From: JBBQWZ01 sp043788745
Lineage (GTDB): Bacteria > Acidobacteriota > Terriglobia > Bryobacterales > Bryobacteraceae
Reading direction: 5' to 3'
DNA length: 13,279 nt
NCBI GenBank assembly: GCA_043788745.1
Contig: JAYVTO010000075.1
Location: forward strand, 1-13,279
Both the position numbers and the translations under genes were made by a program. Below the pieces are notes generated by a model. It ran no database searches. It was not told the origin of the DNA and was given only the letters and a program-made list of their open reading frames with translations. The number at the start of each line of letters is the position of its first letter. Positions within the stretch are counted from its first letter, which is position 1. This document shows positions 5,530-13,279 of this stretch, piece by piece.

Positions 5530-8499
5530 ATGAAACTTCCGCATATTTCGCCCGTAATTGTTGGGCGCGTATTCACGATCACGCTTGTGCTAGCGGCGGC
5601 CGTCCCGGCCTTCGCCGCTGACCCGCGCGCATTGTCGCTCGAGGACGCGTTGACGTGGAAGGGGATTCGCTCCGCGGTTGTATCGCACGATGGAGTATGG
5701 TTTGCGTACGTGCTTGCGCCCAATGAGGGCGATAGCGAAGTGGTTCTCAAGAACATCAAGAGCGGCAAAGAATCGCGGTTTCCGATTGGCGATGTGCCGG
5801 CGGGATTCTTCAACCCATTTGCGCCGCCGGCGTTGACGGGTGGGCCGGTGCAATTTTCCGAAGATTCACAGTGGATGGCATTCTCTGTGCATCCGACCGT
5901 GAAGGACGCGAAGCGGATGAAGAAAGAACGCCGGCCGTTGCAAGACAAAGTGGTGCTGGTGGAATTGGCGTCGGGCAAGAAGACGGAGTTCGACAAGACC
6001 CGCCGGTATGAGTTTGCGGGCGAGCGCGGCGGGTGGATCGCATTGCACCGCTACGGCGCGGACGCCGGTTCCGGTGCCGGCGCGGTGATGCCTGGCGCGG
6101 CGCCAGTGCTTGCACCGCCGGGCGGCGCAACTGCTCCGGAGCGCGCGATGGGTTCCGATTTGATCCTGCGCGAACTGGCTTCGGGCGATGAGCAGAATGT
6201 CGGAAACATTAGCGAGTTCGCTTTCGACAAAAAAGGCAACTACCTGGCGATGGTCTTCGACGCCACTGACAAGACCGGCAATGGCATCCAACTGAGGAAC
6301 ATGACAACCGGCGCAGTGCGCATCCTCGATAGCGGCAAGGCGAGCTACAAGAGCCTGAATTGGACGCGAGAAGGCACGGCGCTGGCCGCGTTGAAAGGCG
6401 CCGAAGACAAGGCATACGAGGAGAAACTGTACACGCTGCTCGGCTGGAAGAATCTGGACGGCAGGATCGAGAAGGCGACGTTCGATCCGAAATCGGAGCG
6501 GGGCTTCCCGCAGACGATGACGGTAAGTCCGGACCGGCGGCCGTTCTGGATGGAAGATCTGTCCGCGATCGTGTTCGGTGTGCACGAAGTGAAGTTGAAG
6601 AAAGACGATCCGGCGAAGAAGGAGGGCGCGCCGGTCGCGATGGCCGCGACGCCAAAAGATGATCCTGAGACCGCGTCGCTGATCTTGTGGCACTGGAAGG
6701 ATCGCCGGCTACCGTCGCAGCAGGAAGTGGAGCAGCAACGCGACAAGACCTTCAGCTACACGTCACTCTATCGCGTGACGGAGAAGAAGTTCGTGCAACT
6801 GGGCGACGCCGGCGTGCGTGAAGTGACGGTTGGCCCGGAATCCGCTTACGCGGTGGGCATCGATCGCAACCAGTACGAACGCATGGGCAACCTCGATGGA
6901 CGCCGCTTCCAGGACGTTTACACCTTTGACCTGAAGACTGGCGAGAAGAAGCTCGCCAAGCAGAAAGTCTCGTACTTCAACGGCCCTTCGCCCGAGGGTA
7001 CGAAGCTTGCGTGGTACGAGGACGGCCACTACTTTGTCTACGACATCGCGAGCGGCGCGGTGCGCAACGTGACGAAGGATGCTCCCGTGAGTTTCATCAA
7101 TACCGAGGACGATCACAACGTGGTGAAGCCTCCGGCGCGTTTCGTGGGTTGGGCGAAGGGCAGCGAGTCGCTGCTGCTGAGCGACAACTGGGACATCTGG
7201 AAAATGAGTGCGACGGGTGCAAAGAGCGTGAACCTGACGGCAAACGGCAAGAAGGACGGGATCCGTTATCAACAGCGCATGCGCATCGATCCGGACGAGC
7301 GCGCAATGGATCTGTCGAAGCCGCAGTATTTCTCCGTGCTCAGCGAATACACGAAAAAGGGCGGTTATGTTCGGATCGATCCCGCGAAGCCCGGTGCGCA
7401 GGTGCTGTTGTTTGAAGATGCCGCTTTCGGCGGATTGCGCAAGGCGAAGAGCGCGGACGTCTGGCTGTATACGCGCGAGACGCCGGAGCAATATCCGAAC
7501 TATATCGCCGCCGACGCGTCGCTCAAGGGCGGCACCAAGATCACCGATGCGAATCCGCAGCAGAAGGATTTGCTGTGGACGAAGGGCGTAAAGATTATTG
7601 ACTACGTCAGCACCAAGGGCGACAAACTGCAGGGCGCGCTGTATCTGCCGGCCGGCTATGAGCCCGGCAAGCAATATCCGGCGGTGGTTTACATTTATGA
7701 AAAGCTTTCGCAAGGCGCGAATACGTACGCGAGTCCGTCGACGAACGGCGGCTTCAATCGCTCGTGGTACACAAGCAGCGGCTACGCGGTGTTGACGCCG
7801 GATATCACGTACAAGGTGAACGACCCCGGCATGTCGGCCGTGTGGTGCCTGGAACCGGCGGTGAAGGCGGCGGTGGCGACCGGAATCGTCGACGCAAAGA
7901 AAGTCGGGCTGCACGGGCATTCCTGGGGTGGGTATCAGACGGCGTTCATGGTGACGCAGTCCACGATGTTCAAGGCGGCAGTTGCAGGTGCTCCGCTAAC
8001 GGACATGGTGAGCATGTACAGTTCGATCTACTGGAACACGGGATCGGCGAATCAGCCGATTTTCGAATCGAGCCAGGGGCGCTTTACGGCCGGCTATTGG
8101 GATATTCCGGATGCCTACATTCGCAATTCGCCGGTGTATCACGCGAAGAAGGTGACGACGCCGCTGATGATTCTTCACAACGACAAAGACGGTGCAGTCG
8201 ACTTCACGCAAGGTATCGAGTACTTCAATACGCTGCGGCGGCTGGATAAGCCGGTGGTGATGCTCGAATACAAGGGCGAGAATCACGGCCTCCGCGAGCC
8301 GAAGAACATGAAGGACTATGCGGTGCGGATGAAGGAATACTTCGACTACCACCTGATGGACAAGCCCGCGCCGAACTGGTTGAGCGAAGGAATGCCGCTG
8401 CTGCAGATGAAAGAGCACCTGGAGAAGCGCGCCGAAGAGCAACAGGTGAAGCCGGCTCCGGCGCCTGCAGTATCGGGTGGCGCCCCCGCAGCGAACTAA
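5530..8499 (+). CDS. Secreted prolyl oligopeptidase-family (S9) serine peptidase
   Basis: This 989-residue protein has a signal peptide (MKLPHISP..., hydrophobic core to AVPAFAA near residue 31), so it should act in the periplasm or outside. The S9 family cleaves oligopeptides, often after proline or acting as dipeptidyl/acylaminoacyl peptidases. Residues about 35-690 are the beta-propeller that gates substrate entry; about 690-960 is the alpha/beta-hydrolase domain. The triad can be assigned: Ser798 in GHSWGG, Asp887 in HNDKDGAVD, His919 in ENHGL. Peculiarities are a Gly/Ala/Pro-rich insertion at 176-204, a Lys/Asp/Ala-rich loop (KKDDPAKKEGAPVAMAATP) near 357-375 and a Pro/Ala tail (KPAPAPAVSGGAPAAN), all probably disordered. 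The gene has its own promoter and strong ribosome binding site and appears monocistronic. Its stop lies 3 bases from that of the convergent gene, so the two transcripts must overlap. Fine specificity cannot be read; membership of the family is certain. Confidence 0.95.
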   Translation: MKLPHISPVIVGRVFTITLVLAAAVPAFAADPRALSLEDALTWKGIRSAVVSHDGVWFAYVLAPNEGDSEVVLKNIKSGKESRFPIGDVPAGFFNPFAPPALTGGPVQFSEDSQWMAFSVHPTVKDAKRMKKERRPLQDKVVLVELASGKKTEFDKTRRYEFAGERGGWIALHRYGADAGSGAGAVMPGAAPVLAPPGGATAPERAMGSDLILRELASGDEQNVGNISEFAFDKKGNYLAMVFDATDKTGNGIQLRNMTTGAVRILDSGKASYKSLNWTREGTALAALKGAEDKAYEEKLYTLLGWKNLDGRIEKATFDPKSERGFPQTMTVSPDRRPFWMEDLSAIVFGVHEVKLKKDDPAKKEGAPVAMAATPKDDPETASLILWHWKDRRLPSQQEVEQQRDKTFSYTSLYRVTEKKFVQLGDAGVREVTVGPESAYAVGIDRNQYERMGNLDGRRFQDVYTFDLKTGEKKLAKQKVSYFNGPSPEGTKLAWYEDGHYFVYDIASGAVRNVTKDAPVSFINTEDDHNVVKPPARFVGWAKGSESLLLSDNWDIWKMSATGAKSVNLTANGKKDGIRYQQRMRIDPDERAMDLSKPQYFSVLSEYTKKGGYVRIDPAKPGAQVLLFEDAAFGGLRKAKSADVWLYTRETPEQYPNYIAADASLKGGTKITDANPQQKDLLWTKGVKIIDYVSTKGDKLQGALYLPAGYEPGKQYPAVVYIYEKLSQGANTYASPSTNGGFNRSWYTSSGYAVLTPDITYKVNDPGMSAVWCLEPAVKAAVATGIVDAKKVGLHGHSWGGYQTAFMVTQSTMFKAAVAGAPLTDMVSMYSSIYWNTGSANQPIFESSQGRFTAGYWDIPDAYIRNSPVYHAKKVTTPLMILHNDKDGAVDFTQGIEYFNTLRRLDKPVVMLEYKGENHGLREPKNMKDYAVRMKEYFDYHLMDKPAPNWLSEGMPLLQMKEHLEKRAEEQQVKPAPAPAVSGGAPAAN

Positions 8500-8502
8500 T
8501 CG

Positions 8503-9117
8503 CTACTGTTCCGGGTGTGGGTTGTGAGCGTTCTGCTCGACTTTGGGCTGGGGCTTCTTCCCTTTGAAGAAGCGTCCAACCGCGCCAAAGACACGCTTGT
8601 GCAGCGGTTTGTCTTCCGGCTTGCGGCCTGAGGCTGCGACGCCGGGCGCAGGCGGAGGCGCGTCGAGATCCTCGTTGGCGACCTCAGTTGACGGTGGTGT
8701 CACGTGCGCCGGAATGTGGGGAACATTGTTCGATTCCTGCTTCGCGATTTCGTGCTGCTCGGCCGAGCGCAACGCGAGTGCCGGCTGTATTGCGGTCTGG
8801 GTTACGACGGGCTTTGCGTGGCGCGTGGGCGCGGCCTGCCCCGGTTGTCGGGGCGCGTTGTCTGGCGCGGAGGAATCCGGCCCTGCGATCTTCAAGCCTT
8901 CTACTTCAGTCGGGGCCCAAGCTGCGTTCGGTTCCGCCGGAGGCTTGAAATCAAAGCGCACGAATGCGAATACCGCCGCCAATGCCGCGGTGGCGATCAG
9001 AACTCCGCGTAGAATCTGCGGCCCGAGCGGAGGTGGCGCGGGCTTCTTTTCAATCTGTTCTTCTATGACGGCGGGTTCCACGGTAGTGGGCGCCCACTTT
9101 TTCGAAGGATCTGGCAC
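8503..9117 (-). CDS. Proline-rich protein with one membrane helix, function unknown
   Basis: I do not recognise this 204-residue protein. It begins at a GTG (9115-9117), the only start candidate after the upstream in-frame stop, with MPDPSKKWAPTTVEPAV. A short cytoplasmic N-terminus rich in Pro/Glu/Lys leads to one hydrophobic helix at about 36-53 (LRGVLIATAALAAVFAFV). The remaining 150 residues are Pro/Ala-rich and probably disordered, apart from a basic, possibly amphipathic stretch near 173-190 (HKRVFGAVGRFFKGKK). The topology resembles a bitopic membrane protein with a periplasmic disordered arm, but no TonB- or peptidoglycan-binding motif is visible. Coding is supported by length, a sensible topology and its place in a minus-strand gene run. 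It lies 136 bases after the DmpA-type gene, and its stop nearly touches that of the S9 gene. A poor ribosome binding site makes the exact start uncertain. Confidence 0.68.
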   Translation of the reverse strand: MPDPSKKWAPTTVEPAVIEEQIEKKPAPPPLGPQILRGVLIATAALAAVFAFVRFDFKPPAEPNAAWAPTEVEGLKIAGPDSSAPDNAPRQPGQAAPTRHAKPVVTQTAIQPALALRSAEQHEIAKQESNNVPHIPAHVTPPSTEVANEDLDAPPPAPGVAASGRKPEDKPLHKRVFGAVGRFFKGKKPQPKVEQNAHNPHPEQ

Positions 9118-9153
9118 AACAGTTAGATCGGCTTAATAGCGATTGGTGTTACA

Positions 9154-9179
9154 TCAGGCAGTACCCATATTTTGCCTGA
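9154..9179. repeat. Perfect 7-base inverted repeat between the aminopeptidase and proline-rich genes
   Basis: TCAGGCA (9154-9160) and TGCCTGA (9173-9179) are exact complements around a 12-base, AT-richer loop, the only such site in the 136-base gap. It starts 75 bases after the end of the DmpA-type gene on the minus strand. No U-tract follows, so an operator or RNA stem is as likely as a terminator. A GTCCG/CGGAC pair (9214-9238) lies nearer the upstream gene. Confidence 0.45.
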
Positions 9180-9253
9180 GGACCCGGCTAAGGCCAACGC
9201 CCGAGGTACGGGAGTCCGTAGTTTGCAGTACCGCGGACGCCGGCGGCCCAGCC

Positions 9254-10303
9254 TCACTTGACTGCGCGATAGCCCTTCAGCGCCTGCAGCAGCCGGTCGA
9301 TCGGAATCGCTTCGACGGTTCGCCCGTTGCCGGTAACGGTTTCGGCGCGGAGCAGGGAATTGACAATCGCCTCTTCGGTGGCTTCAATCGTGGCTTGAAA
9401 TAACGGTGAGATCTGCGCGTTTGACACGAGATCCTTCGAAGTCCGGTCCGTTGAAAACGCGATCGCGTAGTCGCCGCTGCCGTTCGATGCGATCGACCCC
9501 GTGCGTCCCAGGCCCCACATGGCGCGAGACGCGATGCGGCGCAGGTTGCGCGCGTCGACAGGGGCGTCGGTGGCGATCACCATCAGGATGGAACCGTCGG
9601 CGGCTGGTTCTTCAAACGCTGGATTCGCAGCGCGTTCGGCGGCCCGCAGCAAGCGTCCAACGGGCACGCCGCCAATCAGCAGGTCGCCGCCGAAATTCGA
9701 TTGCACGAGAACGCCGACCGTGGCTCCGTCGGCGCGGCGCGAGGCCGTGCCGATGCCGCCCTTCCAGCCGAAGGCAATCGTTCCGGTTCCAGCGCCGACC
9801 GCGCCTTCTTGTACCTCGGCGCCAGCGGGCGATTGAAGAGCCGATTGGATCGCGGCCATCACTTGATCGTGTCCGTTATGACGGCCGCGCACGTCGTTGA
9901 GGCCGCCATCGTTGGTCTCGCCGATCAACGGGTTGATCGAACCCACGGTCTCGTTGCCCGGCATCATCAACATATATTCGATCAGCGCGTCGGCGACACG
10001 CCAGACGCTGAGCGTTGATGTCAGCAGAATCGGCGTCTCGATCTCGCCGAGCTCGTTGACTTGCGTCGATCCAGCCAGCTTGCCGAAGCCGTTGCCGACG
10101 ACGACTGCACCGGGCACTTTGTCGCGAAACAGATTTCCGGTGTGCGGCAGAATCGCGGTGACGCCCGTGCGGATGTTCTCGCCGCGAATCAGAGTTCCGT
10201 GGCCGACACGGACTTGCGCGACATCCGTGATTGCGTTGCGCGGTCCGGTGGGCAGGGCTCCGAGAGTAAGGCCGAGGTCGCGGGCGCGAGGCCGTGCTGG
10301 CAT
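9254..10303 (-). CDS. DmpA/BapA-type aminopeptidase (P1 family, MEROPS S58)
   Basis: This 349-residue protein belongs to the DmpA family of N-terminal nucleophile hydrolases, which release N-terminal residues from small peptides, including D-amino acid esters/amides or beta-peptides in characterised members. They are made as one chain that cuts itself into alpha and beta subunits, the new N-terminal Ser or Thr being the nucleophile. Here the segment DGSILMVIATDAP (236-248) aligns with the known cleavage region, giving predicted cleavage at Gly237/Ser238. Other family segments are ITDVAQVRVGH near the N-terminus, GAVGAGTGT (167-175), KGGIGTASR (181-189) and GLGRTGSIASNGSGDYAIAFST (264-285). 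There is no signal peptide, so it is expected in the cytoplasm. The ATG at 10301-10303 lies 9 bases after the stop of the PQQ gene, suggesting one operon. No clear ribosome binding site is seen, again hinting at coupling. Substrate preference within the family cannot be assigned. Confidence 0.93.
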   Translation of the reverse strand: MPARPRARDLGLTLGALPTGPRNAITDVAQVRVGHGTLIRGENIRTGVTAILPHTGNLFRDKVPGAVVVGNGFGKLAGSTQVNELGEIETPILLTSTLSVWRVADALIEYMLMMPGNETVGSINPLIGETNDGGLNDVRGRHNGHDQVMAAIQSALQSPAGAEVQEGAVGAGTGTIAFGWKGGIGTASRRADGATVGVLVQSNFGGDLLIGGVPVGRLLRAAERAANPAFEEPAADGSILMVIATDAPVDARNLRRIASRAMWGLGRTGSIASNGSGDYAIAFSTDRTSKDLVSNAQISPLFQATIEATEEAIVNSLLRAETVTGNGRTVEAIPIDRLLQALKGYRAVK

Positions 10304-10312
10304 GGGTCTAGT

Positions 10313-11848
10313 TTACTTCGCGATCTTGTAGGCGGCCATCGTGGTGGTATTGCGCACGAGCAAATAGCCGTCGGAGAGCGCGGGCACGTTCCACGTTTTT
10401 CCGGAGAATGCGGTGAACTTGCTGACCTCCTCGTATTTGTCGGGAGACGCCTTCACCAAGACGAGTTCGCCGGCTTCGGTCAGCACAATCACGTGCCCGG
10501 CCGCGAGCGCGATCTGGCCGTAGCCGTAGCGGCCGCCTTTCCATTTGAGATCGCCGGTGCGGACGTCGATACAGGCGAGAATAGCCTCGTCCAGGCCATA
10601 CACGTAATCCCCAACCAGAACGGCGCTCGCGAACTTGTTCTTCATCTTCGTGTTCGACCAGATGGTCTTGGCTCCAAACGTATCGCCGGCCGCGGTTAGT
10701 TCGAAGACGGCCGCGCCGTGGCCGTAGCCGGACGAGATGTACACGCGATGCTCGCCAACCACGATGGGCTGCGAGCAGTTGATGTCGTTATTCGTTTGCC
10801 AAGGGTACTCCCAAAGCAGTGCTCCGTTTTCTGGAGTCAGTCCGACGACGCGGTGGCCAGTTACGACGATGATCTGACGCTTTCCGGCGACGGTCGCCAG
10901 CATGGGCGACACGTAGGCGGTCTTGTCATCGAGCGCGCTCCAGGCGGGCGCTCCAGTGAGTTTGTTGTACGCGGCGACGGACTTTCCCGCGGGTCCGCCC
11001 GGCAGTACGACCACGGTGTCGCCGACGATCAGCGGCGCGCCGGACACACCCCATGGCAGGTTGGTCGCGCCGTTTTCGGTGAGGATGTTCTTCGACCAGA
11101 TCTTCGCGCCGGTGCGCGCATCGAGGCAACGGAACTCGCCCTGCGCGCCCACCGCGTAGATGCGGCCGTTGTCCCAGGTCGGCGTCGCGCGTGGTCCGTC
11201 GCCGCCCAAAGATTCAGTGAACTCGGCGTCCCACCGGTTCGCCCAGAGTTCGCGGCCGGTCGCGAGGACATAGGCGGAAACCACTTCCTGTTTGCGGCGC
11301 TGCTCGATCGTGTAGGCGATTCCGTTGGCGACGACGAAGGAAGAATAACCGCCGCCAATAGGCTGGATCCAGATCGGCTTCAGACCTTCGGCGGGCCACT
11401 TGTCGAGTGTCGGCGTCTGGCTGTAGATGCCGTCCCGATTCGGTCCGCGATAGCTGGTCCAGTACGCAGAGAGCTTGGCAGGTTCGGTGGTTGTGGCGGC
11501 TTCCTTGGCCGGTTCAACAAGTTTCGGCAAATCCGGCGGCGCGGCAGTTATGACGGTCTCGGGAATCCCAGGCGCCGGATCTTTCTGCTGCAGCGCGCGA
11601 CTCTTCTCGACGGCGTCGTAGTGGGCCTCGGCCTTGTAGAAGGAGTACACAACGCCCGTGGTTCCGCCGTTGAACTCGAAGCGGAGTCCGAAGAACAGTA
11701 CGAGCGCAGCGACGGACCAGATTACGAGCCCCAGCGAAGCTACAATCTTACGCGGGATGCGCCAGTCGGAGGCGAGCCAGACGATGCCCAGTCCGACGGG
11801 CGGAAGGAGGATCGCGGCGAGCATCTTGGCGATTCGTGAGTGCAGCAT
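10313..11848 (-). CDS. Membrane-anchored PQQ-like beta-propeller protein
   Basis: The 511-residue protein has two hydrophobic helices at about 9-26 and 35-55, then an Ala/Pro/Glu-rich linker (about 80-127) and a domain beginning YWTSYRGPNRDGIYS at 129. From there to the end are repeated propeller blades of the PQQ/BamB type, with recurring A-x-D-x-x-T-G-x-x-x-W turns (for example YVLATGRELWANRW, CLDARTGAKIWSKN, CIDVRTGDLKWKG). The W-x-x-x-RGPNRDG opening is common in propellers of Acidobacteria and Planctomycetes. With an even helix count both termini should be on the same side of the membrane; the positive-inside pattern is not decisive on which side. Nothing shows that it binds PQQ or is an enzyme; a scaffold role is as likely. 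Its ATG is one base after the proS stop, so translation is probably coupled to proS; the DmpA-type gene follows after 9 bases. Confidence 0.88.
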   Translation of the reverse strand: MLHSRIAKMLAAILLPPVGLGIVWLASDWRIPRKIVASLGLVIWSVAALVLFFGLRFEFNGGTTGVVYSFYKAEAHYDAVEKSRALQQKDPAPGIPETVITAAPPDLPKLVEPAKEAATTTEPAKLSAYWTSYRGPNRDGIYSQTPTLDKWPAEGLKPIWIQPIGGGYSSFVVANGIAYTIEQRRKQEVVSAYVLATGRELWANRWDAEFTESLGGDGPRATPTWDNGRIYAVGAQGEFRCLDARTGAKIWSKNILTENGATNLPWGVSGAPLIVGDTVVVLPGGPAGKSVAAYNKLTGAPAWSALDDKTAYVSPMLATVAGKRQIIVVTGHRVVGLTPENGALLWEYPWQTNNDINCSQPIVVGEHRVYISSGYGHGAAVFELTAAGDTFGAKTIWSNTKMKNKFASAVLVGDYVYGLDEAILACIDVRTGDLKWKGGRYGYGQIALAAGHVIVLTEAGELVLVKASPDKYEEVSKFTAFSGKTWNVPALSDGYLLVRNTTTMAAYKIAK

Positions 11849-11849
11849 G

Positions 11850-13279
11850 TTAGTACGACTTTGCGATGACGACGCGGCGGTCTACCGCTTCGCCGGTTAG
11901 GATGCATTTGCCGGGTCCGTCGTATTCGTCCACGGATGGAATGTTGCGAATGCTCGCCTTGAACTGCTTGATGCGCGCGTCGTTGGCGGGATCGTCCTTC
12001 AAGTGCGCCATAACGAACTTGCCGCCGCCTTTTTCCGCGGTGACGTCGCGCAGGATGTCTTCCACCTCTTCGATCGAGTTCGCGAGCACTGTGTTCTCGG
12101 CGCGGCGCTGCTTGGCGTTGTGGAAGAGATCCTTCTGTATCGCTTCGAGCGTCGAGGCCAGCTTGGCCGCGGCTTCGGTTTGCGGAATCACTTCTTTCGT
12201 GCCGGTGTCGCGGCGCTTCAATACGATGTTGCCGCTCGCGACATCGCGGGGGCCGAGCTCGAAGACCACCGGAATGCCGCGGCGTTCCCAGTGGAAGAAC
12301 TTTGCGCCGGGAGTCTGGCCGTCGCGCGCGTCGATGTGCGCACCCAACTCCTTCGCCAACTTCGTCGCGACCTCCATGACCGAGGCGCGCTCTTCTTCCT
12401 TCCGGAAAATCGGCACGATCACGGCTTTGATCGGTGCGACTTTCGGCGGAAGCACGAGGCCGCGATCGTCGGAGTGCGTCATGATCAGGCCGCCAATCAG
12501 CCGCGTTGAAACGCCCCAACTGGTTTGCCAGACGAAATCGCGCGTGCCCTCTTTGGTTTGGAACTGCACGTCGAACGCCTTGCCGAAATTCTGCGCGAGA
12601 TCGTGGCTGGTGCCCGCCTGCAGCGCGTAGCCGTTCTGCATCATCGCTTCGATCGAAAACGATTTCAGCGCGCCGGCGAACTTTTCCGCCCGCGTCTTCG
12701 CGCCCTTGATCACGGGCATCGCCATCACGTCTTCCGCGACTTCGGCGTAAAGGTCCAGAATGCGCATCACTTCTTCGACGGCATCTGCATGCGTGGCGTG
12801 CGCGGTGTGGCCTTCCTGCCAAAGAAATTCCGTGGTGCGCAGGAACAGGCGCGTACGCAGCTCCCAACGCACGACGTTCGCCCACTGGTTGTACAGCAGC
12901 GGCAGGTCGCGATAGCTTTGCACCCATTTCGCAAAGAAGTGGCCGACGATAGTCTCTGAAGTCGGACGAATGACGTAGGGCTCTTCGAGCTCTTTACCCC
13001 CAGCGATTGTGACCACGGCGAGTTCGGGCGCAAAGCCTTCGACGTGCTCCGCCTCCTTCTTCAAGAAGCTCTCGGGAATCAGCAGCGGAAGGTAGATGTT
13101 CTGGTGGCCGGTTGCTTTGAAGCGCGTGTCGAGTTCACGTTGTAGAATTTCCCAAACGGCGTAGCCGTTCGGCTTGATCACCATGCAGCCTTTGACGATC
13201 TCGGCCGGTTCGGCCATGTCACCTTGAAGGACGACGTCTTGATACCAGGTGGCGAAATCTTTGTCGCGGGCGGTAATGG
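11850..13279 (-). CDS. proS: Prolyl-tRNA synthetase, short archaeal/eukaryote-like type (5' end outside window)
   Basis: This class II synthetase charges tRNA-Pro with proline in the cytoplasm. 475 residues are visible; the start lies beyond the right edge. The frame stays open through 13277 reading ITARDKDFATWYQDVV, a conserved ProRS N-terminal segment, so the ATG at 13217 is internal. Motif 1 (VIKPNGYAVWEILQREL), motif 2 (FLRTTEFLWQEGHTAHAT) and motif 3 (GGLIMTHSDDRGLVLPP) are all present. The long insertion editing domain of the standard bacterial enzyme is absent between motifs 2 and 3. The protein has the C-terminal extension of the archaeal/eukaryotic type and ends in KSY, its usual terminal Tyr. 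That extension keeps only one Cys (GKCILTGEAV), so the zinc site known from some relatives is probably lost. The gene leads the minus-strand run into the PQQ propeller gene; its promoter is not in view. Confidence 0.95.
   Translation of the reverse strand, partial: ITARDKDFATWYQDVVLQGDMAEPAEIVKGCMVIKPNGYAVWEILQRELDTRFKATGHQNIYLPLLIPESFLKKEAEHVEGFAPELAVVTIAGGKELEEPYVIRPTSETIVGHFFAKWVQSYRDLPLLYNQWANVVRWELRTRLFLRTTEFLWQEGHTAHATHADAVEEVMRILDLYAEVAEDVMAMPVIKGAKTRAEKFAGALKSFSIEAMMQNGYALQAGTSHDLAQNFGKAFDVQFQTKEGTRDFVWQTSWGVSTRLIGGLIMTHSDDRGLVLPPKVAPIKAVIVPIFRKEEERASVMEVATKLAKELGAHIDARDGQTPGAKFFHWERRGIPVVFELGPRDVASGNIVLKRRDTGTKEVIPQTEAAAKLASTLEAIQKDLFHNAKQRRAENTVLANSIEEVEDILRDVTAEKGGGKFVMAHLKDDPANDARIKQFKASIRNIPSVDEYDGPGKCILTGEAVDRRVVIAKSY

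Noticed and set aside
6763..7920. 385-codon minus-strand open frame inside the S9 peptidase gene
   Set aside because: It is rich in His, Arg and Leu, lies entirely within a strongly supported coding gene on the other strand, and has no domain signal or own start context.
11740..12927. 395-codon minus-strand open frame overlapping proS and the PQQ gene in another frame
   Set aside because: It is Arg/Ala-rich, with no motif, and overlaps two confident genes on the same strand.

Overview
This window looks like ordinary chromosome from a GC-rich, Gram-negative bacterium, most plausibly a soil Acidobacteriota of the Solibacteres/Bryobacterales type. That placement is inference. It rests on the high GC, the LPS heptosyltransferase, the secreted S9 peptidase, a short archaeal-type prolyl-tRNA synthetase next to a membrane-anchored PQQ-propeller protein, and intergenic hairpin repeats. 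There are no rRNA or tRNA genes, CRISPR arrays, insertion sequences or phage genes.

Left part (1-4274). The C-terminal part of a VapC-like PIN ribonuclease (to 402) appears broken by a frameshift near position 90. It converges on a minus-strand MsbA-type ABC exporter (479-2368). Divergent from the exporter is a two-gene plus-strand unit: a secreted Asp-box/Ycf48-like protein (2491-3243) and the LPS heptosyltransferase waaF (3240-4274). These two overlap by ATGA, so translation is probably coupled.

Middle (4275-5529). About 540 bases lack a gene but are full of short hairpins. They include a directional repeat family with core CCGCGAACGAAGTGAGCGG, partly tandem at a 32-base period. The repeat can fold with tandem G.A mismatches and a cGAAg or GTGA loop. 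Next is a DinB-family gene broken by one frameshift and one in-frame TAG. A near-consensus sigma70 promoter (TTGACG-N17-GATAAT), preceded by a perfect 12-base direct repeat and followed by a strong ribosome binding site, then drives the next gene.

Right part (5530-13279). A 989-residue secreted prolyl-oligopeptidase-family serine peptidase (5530-8499) converges, with 3 bases between stop codons, on a minus-strand run. In transcription order this run is proS (5' end outside the window), a two-helix membrane-anchored PQQ propeller protein, a DmpA-type autoproteolytic aminopeptidase, and a proline-rich single-helix protein. Gaps are 1, 9 and 136 bases, so the first three form a likely operon and the fourth may be separately controlled.

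Two peptidases with complementary locations (secreted S9, cytoplasmic DmpA-type) hint at peptide scavenging, but nothing in the sequence ties them functionally. I did not find a convincing new multi-gene system. The most unusual signal is the hairpin-repeat region 4288-4738.
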